The notes under the pieces were generated by a model. That model worked only from the letters and a program-made list of their open reading frames with translations, made no database searches and was not told the origin of the DNA. Below, one piece after another: positions 1-7,160 of a stretch of DNA of 50,857 nt. Made by a program: the position numbers and the translations under genes. How positions within the stretch are numbered: the first letter of the stretch is position 1; every line of letters starts with the position of its first letter. Source of the stretch: Paulinella micropora. Lineage: Eukaryota; Cercozoa; Imbricatea; Euglyphida. The stretch covers positions 426,341 through 477,197 of the forward strand of contig BJOX01000152.1 in NCBI GenBank assembly GCA_009731375.1, read 5' to 3'.

Positions 1-2
1 TG

Positions 3-527
3 TACTCGGTCGAGGTGAATTCCAACCTCGTGGAATGCCTGCTGGCGCGCAAGACGGAAGTGGAGCACAACCGGAACGAGCTCGTGTTCCAGCAGTTTGT
101 GCGCGGGCACGCACTGGTTATGGACGACCCTCCGCCAGAGGAGCAGCTGCGGAAGGCGCTCGACGAGCTGAGGCGGCCGGCCAGCGACCCGGTGGTGGAG
201 TCCAAGCAAGCAGACGAAGAAGACGAGCTGGCCGGGACCCGCGAGACCACCGACGAAGAGCTCCAGTTCGTGCTGTCGCAGCACATCAAGTGGGCGGACC
301 TCGGGAGCACTTTTTATGCCCGGAAGCGCATGCAGGACATCGAGAACATGAAGGGCACTAAGCGGAAATACATACAAGTTGAACTAGTGGTGCTAGAGAC
401 GCTGCAGCTCTACCCTGGCTATCTGCACGCTATGCGCGAACAGGCGCTGAGCGGCAAGGCCATCCCCGCGGACGAGCTGTTGGCACAGTACAAGGCCATG
501 CGCAAACAGCGCCGCGCGCTGGCCTGA
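3..527 (+). CDS. Unassigned viral protein, C-terminal part (open at window edge)
   Basis: The frame is already open at the first base and runs to TGA at 525-527, so this is the 3' end of a longer gene. The visible 175 residues are charged, with an acidic linker (QADEEDELAG) and a basic C-terminus (AMRKQRRALA). No family is recognised. The first in-frame methionine-like codon is a GTG at 15, which is unlikely to be a real start. The stop overlaps the ATG of the next ORF by one base (TGATG). The two ORFs may therefore be coupled, or may be one gene split by a frameshift. Position next to replication genes makes a replicative helicase C-terminus possible, but this is inference. Confidence 0.6.
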   Translation, partial: YSVEVNSNLVECLLARKTEVEHNRNELVFQQFVRGHALVMDDPPPEEQLRKALDELRRPASDPVVESKQADEEDELAGTRETTDEELQFVLSQHIKWADLGSTFYARKRMQDIENMKGTKRKYIQVELVVLETLQLYPGYLHAMREQALSGKAIPADELLAQYKAMRKQRRALA

Positions 528-1096
528 TGCAAGTGGCCCTGTCTCCCGTGGCCGACGCGGTCGAGGCCGACGACAAGGCACTGTTTAGCGGGTCGAGGGA
601 ACAGCGCAAGCAGGTGACTGAGTACGTGAAGCTTTCGACCGTCGCTCACCACGTCATCAGGGAAACTGCGTCCTTGCTTGGCTGCCAGCTGCCCGACCTG
701 CTTTCTCCCGCCCATCGGCTCACCAACGTACAGATCAACCAAACGGGCGGCCGGTTAGCAAAGCTCTTCAAAGACTTGGAGATTTCGCAGCGGGACCCCG
801 GAACTACTCGCACGGACCAGCCGCCCGAGAAGGCCGTGATGTGCCTCAAGTCCCTGCTCTCCAAGTTCGGGTTTGAACTAGTTAAGACGGGCTCCAAGCG
901 GCTGCCAAAGAACGCGGATGGTAAGAGGCCTGAGATCGTGTCGTACAAAGTAGTAGCAACCGAGGAGGCCGGTGAACTGAAAGGCTTGCACGTGGGCTTC
1001 TGGCAGCCCCCCGTCCGCGAGCCGTGGCAGCCGCCGGCCAGCGTGCAGCAGCCGCCTGCCAAGAGGCAAAAGACCACGAATGACGCAGACATGTAA
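527..1096 (+). CDS. Unassigned viral protein, possible helicase C-terminal domain
   Basis: This is a 189-residue ORF starting in the TGATG overlap with the preceding gene. Its middle part (LFKDLEISQRDPG, then CLKSLLSKFGFELVKTGSKR and a YKV strand) resembles in layout the winged-helix-like tail of viral replicative helicases. I could not confirm a family. The C-terminus is proline/glutamine-rich and ends in a basic patch (PPAKRQKTT). An AATAAA lies just after the stop. It may be an independent gene or the displaced tail of the upstream ORF. Confidence 0.6.
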   Translation: MQVALSPVADAVEADDKALFSGSREQRKQVTEYVKLSTVAHHVIRETASLLGCQLPDLLSPAHRLTNVQINQTGGRLAKLFKDLEISQRDPGTTRTDQPPEKAVMCLKSLLSKFGFELVKTGSKRLPKNADGKRPEIVSYKVVATEEAGELKGLHVGFWQPPVREPWQPPASVQQPPAKRQKTTNDADM

Positions 1097-1100
1097 AATC

Positions 1101-1106
1101 AATAAA
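1101..1106 (+). terminator. AATAAA polyadenylation-type signal
   Basis: The hexamer sits 4 bases after the stop of the 527-1096 gene and is followed by an A-run and an A/T-rich stretch. This fits eukaryotic-type 3' end formation for a viral transcript. Confidence 0.4.
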
Positions 1107-1212
1107 AAAAATTATTTACAAAAAAGGCGCGCGCCTGACAGGAGACCATAGAGAATTGAACTGTGGACACATTTTTTCTTGTGTGATGTTGTTTTTATCT
1201 CGTTAGGCTAGT

Positions 1213-1560
1213 ATGTCAGACACACAAATAAATAAGGAGGACAACTCGCTACTGTTCTTTGGCGGGTGCCTGCCGGCCAGACTGGCGGTAGCCGGCCTGG
1301 CCATCTATAGACCACAGCCCTGGATGAGAGCGCTGGCCGCAATTCCTGCTGCTGTTTGGTTGAGCGGAGCGCTTGACGACAAACAAACCGGATTTTTTGA
1401 CGGAGAGGCGTGGTGGGCAGAACACCGAAAAACACACGGGCTCCTGTGGGCTTCCTATGCCCTCACCGGACGAGGCGAAATTTTAGCGGCTGATGCGGCC
1501 TTTGGGGCGTGGGTTGCGGTAGAACACAGAAAAAAAAGTTCTGAGCCAGACTCTGTATAG
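1213..1560 (+). CDS. Small multi-pass membrane protein
   Basis: The ORF has 115 residues. Hydrophobic stretches lie near residues 14-31 (LFFGGCLPARLAVAGLAI), 38-53 and 76-103. Between them is a tryptophan/histidine-rich loop (GEAWWAEHRKTHGLLW). Small proteins with a WW-x-R-H pattern between helices are common in algal DNA viruses, but I cannot name the family. It is an isolated gene 10 bases upstream of the ribonucleotide reductase large subunit on the same strand. It likely sits in a virion or host membrane; function unknown. Confidence 0.65.
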   Translation: MSDTQINKEDNSLLFFGGCLPARLAVAGLAIYRPQPWMRALAAIPAAVWLSGALDDKQTGFFDGEAWWAEHRKTHGLLWASYALTGRGEILAADAAFGAWVAVEHRKKSSEPDSV

Positions 1561-1569
1561 ACTTGGCAA

Positions 1570-3837
1570 ATGCAAGTGACCAAAAGAAATGGAACTACGC
1601 AGGCCATTTCGTTCGATAAAATATTGGAAAGAGTTACTGGCCTGTCAAAAGATTTGCATGCATGCGACCCCGTCCTTGTGTCCCAAAAGGTCGTGGCGGG
1701 CCTGTACGACCTCGTCAGCACGAGCGAACTCGACTCGCTGGCCGCGTCAACGTGTGCGTCGCTCGCGATTTCTCACCCGGCGTACGGAGAGCTGGGTGGT
1801 CGTCTCCTCGCCTCCAACCACTCCAAGCAGTGCCCGCCGACCTTCAGCGCGGCCATGGAAAAGCTTAGGTGGGGCATGGAACCGGGCTATTCAATTTTTG
1901 TAGACCAGAACGCCGGGCAGCTCAACGCCATGATCGAGGCCCGCCGAGACATGCTGTATGACTATTTCGGGTATTCGACCCTGCTGAAATCTTACCTGCT
2001 CAAAGACAGCCAGGGCCGCGCGTGCGAGACGGCCCAGTACCTCTGGCTTAGAGTTAGTACCAACTTACACCGCCGCGAGTCCAAAGAGCCGCTGAAACGC
2101 ATCAAAGAAACTTATGACCTCATGTCATTGCAATTCTATACTCACGCGAGTCCAACCTTATTTAACAGCGGGCTGAGAAGAGCGGGCCAGCTTTCTAGCT
2201 GCTTTTTGCTTCCGGTTAAGGGTGACTCGCTGAGCGAGATCTATGACACGATCAAAGATGTTGCTCTTATCAGCAAGGGGGGCGGCGGTATTGGTCTGCA
2301 CCTCGGCTGTGTGAGGGCCAAGGGGTCCTTGATACGCAGCACTTCCGGATTTTCAGATGGTGTGATTCCGTTGTGTAAAGTGCTAAACGAGACCGCCCGC
2401 TACGCAAATCAGGCCGGGAAGCGAAAGGGGGCGATCGCGGTCTACCTGCCTGTACATCACCCCGACGTCTTCGAGTGGCTGGACCTTAAAAAAACCACTG
2501 GCTCCGAAGAACTGCGAGCCCGGGACTTGTTTCTAGGGCTGACAGTACCAGACCTGTTTATGGAGCGGGTCGAGAATGACGGGGACTGGAGCCTTTTTTG
2601 CCCGGACGAGACCGGCGTAGGTGACCTGGACGGCCTCCACGGCAAGGAGTTCGAGTCCCAGTACAAACGCGCCGAGAGGTTGGGCCTGGCGAGGCGCACC
2701 GTCAAGGCTCGCGAGCTCTGGAGCGCCGTCTGCCGTGCACAGATCGAATCGGGCGGGGTTCCTTACATTATGTACAAGGACGCGGTGAATGCCAAGTCGA
2801 ACCAAAAGAACTTGGGCACGATTCGCTGTAGCAATCTGTGCGCAGAGGTGGTTCAGTACAGCTCCGGTGGCGAGTGTGGCGAGCACAGCGTGTGTAACTT
2901 GGCCTCTATCGCGCTGCCCAAGTTCGTGTCGGAGGACCGCAAGTCCTTTAATTTCGAGCTGCTGCGGTCGTGCGTGCGTGTAGCCATCAGGAATCTCGAC
3001 ACGGTCATCGACATTACAGACTATCCCACGGAGGAAGCCAGACGCAGCAACCTCTTGCATCGTCCGGTGGCCCTTGGTGTCAATGGCCTGGCCGACGTGT
3101 TTGCTCTGATGAAGATGCCATGGGACTCAACAGAGGCACAGAAGCTCAATGTCAAGATCGCGCATGAGCTGTACTATAGTGCTCTCTGGGCGTCCTGTGA
3201 ACTGGCACAGGAAAAGGGAGCTTACAAGAGTTTCGGCGGGTCTCCTGCTAGCCAGGGGCTCCTGCAGTTCGATCTGTGGCCCGGTAGGCAGCAGACAGAC
3301 GACCGCTGGGACTCGCTCCGACTGAGCATCACCAAGTATGGGCTACGAAACTCGCAGCTAATTGCCTACATGCCGACTGCCACGACCGCTCAGATCCTGG
3401 GTAATTTCGAGTCGTTTGAACCTCCCCACTCGAACGTCTTTGTGCGTCGTGTGCTCTCTGGCGAGCACGTCGTGTGGAACAAGCACTTGGTGCGCGAGCT
3501 AGAAGAGCGCGGGCTCTGGAACGAACAGCTCAGGGCTAAGATCATTGCCGACGGTGGTTCTGTGCAAGGGTGCGACCTACCCGACGACATCCGGAAAATC
3601 TACAAGACTGTGTGGGAGATCCCCTTGCGCTTGCAGCTGCACTTGGCGGCCGACCGCGGGCCATTCGTGTGTGGCTCGCAGTCGCTCAATTTACATGTGA
3701 CAAATCCTACCGAGCGCAGAGTCAGCAGCGCTTTGTTCTACGCGTGGCAGCTCGGCCTCAAAACTACATATTACATACGAACCCAGGCCGCTAGCAAGGC
3801 CCTGGGGCCGGCCGACTGTGCTGTCTGTGTAGCTTGA
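1570..3837 (+). CDS. RNR1: Ribonucleoside-diphosphate reductase large subunit (class Ia)
   Basis: This is the catalytic R1 subunit, which reduces ribonucleoside diphosphates to supply dNTPs for viral DNA synthesis. The 755 residues match the usual length of the family. Visible motifs: LSSCFLLPV near residue 210 (first active-site Cys), the GGGGIGLHL loop near 236, NLCAEV near 422 (thiyl-radical Cys and catalytic Glu), an SVCNLASIALP segment, MPTATTAQILG near 600, and a C-terminal CAVC pair near 750 that acts as the swivelling redox dithiol. The N-terminal about 100 residues look like an ATP-cone. Its partner R2 lies far away at 28,447-29,424. All key residues are present, so it is probably functional. 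No obvious promoter palindrome precedes it. Confidence 0.97.
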   Translation: MQVTKRNGTTQAISFDKILERVTGLSKDLHACDPVLVSQKVVAGLYDLVSTSELDSLAASTCASLAISHPAYGELGGRLLASNHSKQCPPTFSAAMEKLRWGMEPGYSIFVDQNAGQLNAMIEARRDMLYDYFGYSTLLKSYLLKDSQGRACETAQYLWLRVSTNLHRRESKEPLKRIKETYDLMSLQFYTHASPTLFNSGLRRAGQLSSCFLLPVKGDSLSEIYDTIKDVALISKGGGGIGLHLGCVRAKGSLIRSTSGFSDGVIPLCKVLNETARYANQAGKRKGAIAVYLPVHHPDVFEWLDLKKTTGSEELRARDLFLGLTVPDLFMERVENDGDWSLFCPDETGVGDLDGLHGKEFESQYKRAERLGLARRTVKARELWSAVCRAQIESGGVPYIMYKDAVNAKSNQKNLGTIRCSNLCAEVVQYSSGGECGEHSVCNLASIALPKFVSEDRKSFNFELLRSCVRVAIRNLDTVIDITDYPTEEARRSNLLHRPVALGVNGLADVFALMKMPWDSTEAQKLNVKIAHELYYSALWASCELAQEKGAYKSFGGSPASQGLLQFDLWPGRQQTDDRWDSLRLSITKYGLRNSQLIAYMPTATTAQILGNFESFEPPHSNVFVRRVLSGEHVVWNKHLVRELEERGLWNEQLRAKIIADGGSVQGCDLPDDIRKIYKTVWEIPLRLQLHLAADRGPFVCGSQSLNLHVTNPTERRVSSALFYAWQLGLKTTYYIRTQAASKALGPADCAVCVA

Positions 3838-3859
3838 AGCTGTACAAAATTTTAATTAA

Positions 3860-4630
3860 TTAAACAAACTCCTCATCGATTTGCATCGCGTTCGGGTCGG
3901 CTGCAGAGTCTTCCTTGAGCGACACACCGTAGGCCTCTTCTTCCGTTAAGCTGATGTCCGCGTAGGGCAGGCCGTCCGTGATCTTTCGCAGCTGGATGAT
4001 CTTGAGGCCGAGCGAAACTTTCTCCTGGCGCGAACACAATGTCGTCACTTGGACCAGGCAGCGAACTACGTCTCCCTTGGCAATGGCTTGGTTGTCTCCC
4101 TCTCCACCCAGGATCTTGGCACCCGTCAGCGTGCAGCCCAGGCGCGCGGGCCAGGCCCTGTCGCTCTTGGCGCTGGTACGGGGACGGGTACAGGCCTGGT
4201 AGTAAGACTTGATTTCCTGGTCTGTTTTCGCCAGGGGGCCGCTTCGTTTCACGGTGGGCAGCAGCTTGTCCCGGGCTTGCACAACCAGCGCGCACATCCT
4301 CTCATCAATGGCCCTGATAGCTTGGTAGGCCTCCAGCACGGTCGAGTGGGACGTGGCCTCGCGGAAACTCAGATCGATCATCACCTTCTTGGAGTCCTGG
4401 AAGCTCGAAGGGTCCCAAGCCACGACCAGCGGCGGCAGCAAGAGAGTCAGTGCCTTCCCGTCGTACACGACATTTCCAAAAATTGACCCGTAGGCCGCCC
4501 GAGGTTCGCCTTGCAGCTTGATTTTCTCCAAGTCCTCGGCCGGGTTGAACTTGACTGCCAGCTGCTTGCCATCGCTCGCGCTCTTGATCAATTGAACAGA
4601 CATCATCAAGTTTTTGTGAGAGGCAGACAT
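3860..4630 (-). CDS. Putative ssDNA-binding protein (tentative OB-fold)
   Basis: The product has 256 residues, with a strand-rich middle (VVAWDPSSFQD, KKVMIDLSF) followed by a helix (YQAIRAIDERM) and a strongly acidic tail ending DEEFV. An OB-like core plus an acidic C-terminal tail is how T7-type single-stranded DNA-binding proteins of phages and large DNA viruses are built. I offer this by layout only, without a decisive motif. It is divergent from the PCNA-like gene, and both are preceded by GATTTAAATC. That context supports a replication role. Confidence 0.6.
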   Translation of the reverse strand: MSASHKNLMMSVQLIKSASDGKQLAVKFNPAEDLEKIKLQGEPRAAYGSIFGNVVYDGKALTLLLPPLVVAWDPSSFQDSKKVMIDLSFREATSHSTVLEAYQAIRAIDERMCALVVQARDKLLPTVKRSGPLAKTDQEIKSYYQACTRPRTSAKSDRAWPARLGCTLTGAKILGGEGDNQAIAKGDVVRCLVQVTTLCSRQEKVSLGLKIIQLRKITDGLPYADISLTEEEAYGVSLKEDSAADPNAMQIDEEFV

Positions 4631-4655
4631 CCTCTTGCGATTTGAAAGCGAGTGC

Positions 4656-4667
4656 CGATTTAAATCG
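4656..4667. promoter_or_regulatory. GATTTAAATC palindrome, promoter side of the 3860-4630 gene
   Basis: CGATTTAAATCG is a perfect 12-base palindrome 26 bases upstream of the minus-strand ATG at 4630. The same core occurs before at least four other replication or transcription genes in this block. A promoter or operator role is inferred. Confidence 0.55.
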
Positions 4668-4671
4668 AGGC

Positions 4672-4684
4672 GGATTTAAATCGG
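4672..4684. promoter_or_regulatory. GATTTAAATC palindrome, promoter side of the PCNA-like gene
   Basis: GGATTTAAATCGG lies 5 bases from the neighbouring copy and about 72 bases before the plus-strand ATG at 4756. The two copies face the divergent gene pair, one per gene. A promoter role is inferred. Confidence 0.55.
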
Positions 4685-4755
4685 CGGCCTTCAAAAAGCA
4701 AAAGGCCGGCAGTCAAAAAAAGCTCTTGCCACTTTTGAATTTCTCTGCTGCTACG

Positions 4756-5745
4756 ATGGGTGTCGTGTTTCTCTGGCGCACCAAGAGTGGTGGGCCCTTG
4801 TTCCGCCGGGCGGTCGAGTGCCTGGCGCCCGTGCTGCTCGAGGCCACTATCAATGCCACGCCGACCGGCCTCGGGCTCGTCGGTGTCGCCGACGGCGTGA
4901 GCGCCGAGTTGTGGATGCCCTTTGAAGAGTCACAAGGCGACTATGTCCAGTTTAACTGGAGCAAGGTGCGCGTGGTGTTTTGCATCGATCTGAAGGAAGT
5001 GGCCAACTGGCTGACGCAGTACAGACCAGAAATGACGCTGGAGCTCGCACTGGACAGCGAGAACGAGCTTTCACTCAAATTGTACGACGAGGGCAAGAGC
5101 TTTGAGCACACGAGCGCCCTGTCTAACCTGCGCGTGCCGGCTGACGTGGTTACGACCGACGGCAACACCCTCCGGTGCGACCAGCTGGCCGACGTGGGCT
5201 CGACCGCGCTGTGTGCGGTGGCCAGGCACCACCACAAGACCAACAGCCACGCGCGCTTCTACGTCACCAACGGCCGGCTGGCGGTCGAGTCCTGTCTGCT
5301 CGATGTCTCGGAACAGCGCAAGAGCTGCACCTACCTAGCGGACGTGATCCAGTACCGCGAGTGCGAACGGCCCAGAATACGCAGCGAGCTGCCCGGCCAG
5401 GCTGGAGACGGGCTCTTCTATTCGCTGGACACGGTCAAGAAGATTCTGAAGGCGAGCAGTTTCCAGGAACGCAAGAAGGGGCGCGTGATGCTCGGGCTCA
5501 ACAAGGACGGGCCGCTCGTGCTGGTGTTCAACCGTGGCGCCAGCTACCTGAAATTCGCCATCGTCTCGTCGAGCGCGGCCGCCGACGAAGAACAGCCCAA
5601 CGTCGAGCCGCCCGTGCCGCTCGAGCGGCAGGAGAGCGGGTGTGTGCCCAAGGTGATCAAGAGGAAGCACAAACAGTCGTCTTCGTCCGCGCGCGTCAAG
5701 AAGCAGAAAGTAGACGCAGTCCCGGAAGCCGCGAAAGGCGCTTGA
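4756..5745 (+). CDS. PCNA-like DNA sliding clamp
   Basis: The 329-residue product carries the clamp pattern. The N-terminus (LFRRAVECLAPVLLEATINATPTGLGLVGV) matches the first PCNA repeat, with the helix followed by the GL-x-V-x-A strand. Near residue 220 is FYSLDTVKKILKASSF, then GRVMLGLNKDGPLVLVF and YLKFAIV, which match the last PCNA strands. A lysine-rich tail (KRKHKQ, KKQKV) after residue 280 may be a nuclear signal or DNA contact. The clamp would tether a polymerase, but none is encoded in this window. I chose ATG 4756 rather than an upstream in-frame ATG at 4642, because the earlier start would translate through the promoter palindromes. It ends overlapping VLTF2 tail to tail by about 50 bases. 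Confidence 0.8.
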   Translation: MGVVFLWRTKSGGPLFRRAVECLAPVLLEATINATPTGLGLVGVADGVSAELWMPFEESQGDYVQFNWSKVRVVFCIDLKEVANWLTQYRPEMTLELALDSENELSLKLYDEGKSFEHTSALSNLRVPADVVTTDGNTLRCDQLADVGSTALCAVARHHHKTNSHARFYVTNGRLAVESCLLDVSEQRKSCTYLADVIQYRECERPRIRSELPGQAGDGLFYSLDTVKKILKASSFQERKKGRVMLGLNKDGPLVLVFNRGASYLKFAIVSSSAAADEEQPNVEPPVPLERQESGCVPKVIKRKHKQSSSSARVKKQKVDAVPEAAKGA

Positions 5746-6163
5746 TGACGTAGGCTTTGCCTTGGTTAGGTCCAATAAAACGTTTTTGTGTTGGCAGTCT
5801 TTTGGCTAGAGGTAGCACCCAGTCCCGGACCCCTCCTACCTGCCGGAATTCCGAAATGGTCATGGTGCCCCCGTACTCGAGCAGCTCCCACCTAGGCGGG
5901 GCGGGCCGTATGACTTGCTGCCTTAGATTCAGGCGCAAGTAAGAGTGGAGCAGATCTCCGGCCTGTGAGCGCAGAGTTTCCGGCACTCCGTAGCTGACAT
6001 AGGCCCAGGCACAGGCCGGTGTACAAAACAGCCCGAAAACGTACAGGTAGCCCTCGACGGGCGAGTACGCGACGGGCAGCTCGAACCACTTGCCGTCCTT
6101 GCGCGCGCTTGGGTGGCCGCAGTGCAGGCAGAGCCGCTTACGGTGTATCTGTGTGCCTTCCAT
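5696..6163 (-). CDS. Viral late transcription factor 2-like (VLTF2, poxvirus A1-like)
   Basis: The 155-residue protein has the VLTF2 zinc core: C12 and C15 in LCLHCGH, and C47 and C51 in FGLFCTPACAWAYV. Between them is the strand WFELPVAY. The F-C-x3-C-A-x-AY signature is characteristic of this family, which directs late gene transcription in nucleocytoplasmic large DNA viruses. I chose ATG 6163; upstream in-frame residues would read through the promoter palindrome at 6205-6218. It is divergent from VLTF3 (ATG 6263) and shares that palindrome with it. Confidence 0.85.
   Translation of the reverse strand: MEGTQIHRKRLCLHCGHPSARKDGKWFELPVAYSPVEGYLYVFGLFCTPACAWAYVSYGVPETLRSQAGDLLHSYLRLNLRQQVIRPAPPRWELLEYGGTMTISEFRQVGGVRDWVLPLAKRLPTQKRFIGPNQGKAYVIKRLSRLPGLRLLSAS
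5774..5779 (+). terminator. AATAAA polyadenylation-type signal
   Basis: The hexamer lies 29 bases after the stop of the PCNA-like gene and inside the 3' coding end of the opposing VLTF2 gene. It fits a polyadenylation signal for the clamp transcript. Confidence 0.35.
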
Positions 6164-6204
6164 TTTTTTAACGGCGGAAGGAGGGAAAAACAATTTGCTG
6201 CGCC

Positions 6205-6218
6205 CCGATTTAAATCGG
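6205..6218. promoter_or_regulatory. CCGATTTAAATCGG palindrome between VLTF2 and VLTF3
   Basis: This perfect 14-base palindrome is centred between two divergent ATGs, 42 and 45 bases away. It is the longest copy of the repeated motif. Its symmetry suits a bidirectional promoter or a dimeric factor site. The role is inferred. Confidence 0.6.
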
Positions 6219-6262
6219 ACCGCTTTTGAATTCGGTGCTCGCACACACACACACTCGCAAAA

Positions 6263-7117
6263 ATGTGCGAGCACGAATTCGTCTTCAACCGGGAAACGAG
6301 CGGGACCTTTTGCAAGACATACGGTCTAGTGGGGAGGGAGCACTCGCTGTACGGGTCGAACCAGTACTTGGTGAATGGCAGCATGCGGGGGGACGAGGGC
6401 GAGATGACGGAGCAACCGAGGCGCCCGCAAGGTTACACCCGATTATCGAGGTTCCGCGAGATTACGAGGCAGGTATTTGGGTTGAGGGGGATTCATCAGA
6501 AGCCGCTAGTCAGCCAGGCCTTGCTGCAGCTGGCGAGAGATCTCTGCCACAAGTGGAGGGTGAATGGTACAGAGATTACCCCGTCGAAGTTGATCTACGT
6601 GTTCAAGAAGAGCCGCCTCGGCCCGCTCTCGTTGGACCGGGCGGCCTGCCTCGCCTACCTGCTCGGCGGCTCCAGGGACAGGCTGACGAGCGGGGCCGAG
6701 CCCACCCGCGAAGTGCTCCAGGGGCTCGAAGCACTGTTCCACCAGGTAGACGGGGCGTGGCCGGTGGTGCGGGAGCTGCTCAAGGTCCGGCACGGCTGGC
6801 ATCGCGCCTGTTTTATCAATTATTCTTCACTACTCCGAGCGCTGCTAGAGCTCATGGAACAGCCCGCCCTCGCCGCGCGCGTGCCGCCGCTCAAGCAGAG
6901 CGAAAGCAAGCACAGACAGACGGCGATCTGGGCCACCATCTGCCAGACACTGGGCTGGACTTTTTTACCAATCACCGGCAACCTGCTGACCCCGCCCGAC
7001 GGCAACGCCAGGCCCAGAGAGAGCCACCTCCTCGGCTCGAAGCCGCTCCGCAAAAAACGGAAGAAGGCTCGTCGCGCGACTGCTGTACGTGCTGGATTTA
7101 AATTCTCACAATTCTAA
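6263..7117 (+). CDS. Viral late transcription factor 3-like (VLTF3, poxvirus A2-like)
   Basis: The 284-residue protein begins with a TFIIB-type zinc-ribbon remnant, C2-x-H4 then C17 and GLVGREH; the usual fourth ligand is Y20 instead of Cys. The C-terminal core, about residues 182-236, matches VLTF3: ACFINYSSLLRALLELM, then RVPPLKQ and IWATICQTLGWTFLP. In the family this corresponds to the NFLSY-like, P-x-LK and W-x2-IC-x2-LxW blocks. A basic tail (RKKRKKARR) follows. VLTF3 is a hallmark gene of nucleocytoplasmic large DNA viruses, needed for late transcription. It pairs head to head with VLTF2. The missing zinc ligand may mean an altered ribbon. Confidence 0.85.
   Translation: MCEHEFVFNRETSGTFCKTYGLVGREHSLYGSNQYLVNGSMRGDEGEMTEQPRRPQGYTRLSRFREITRQVFGLRGIHQKPLVSQALLQLARDLCHKWRVNGTEITPSKLIYVFKKSRLGPLSLDRAACLAYLLGGSRDRLTSGAEPTREVLQGLEALFHQVDGAWPVVRELLKVRHGWHRACFINYSSLLRALLELMEQPALAARVPPLKQSESKHRQTAIWATICQTLGWTFLPITGNLLTPPDGNARPRESHLLGSKPLRKKRKKARRATAVRAGFKFSQF
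7095..7103 (+). promoter_or_regulatory. GATTTAAAT motif before the recombinase gene
   Basis: This half-degenerate copy (GATTTAAATT) lies inside the 3' end of VLTF3, 58 bases before the ATG at 7161. It belongs to the same promoter-like set as the copies at 4.6, 6.2 and 9.3 kb. Confidence 0.4.
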
Positions 7118-7160
7118 TCCATTAAAACAGAGAAAGAGAGCCCGCCATAACTGCCAGAAA

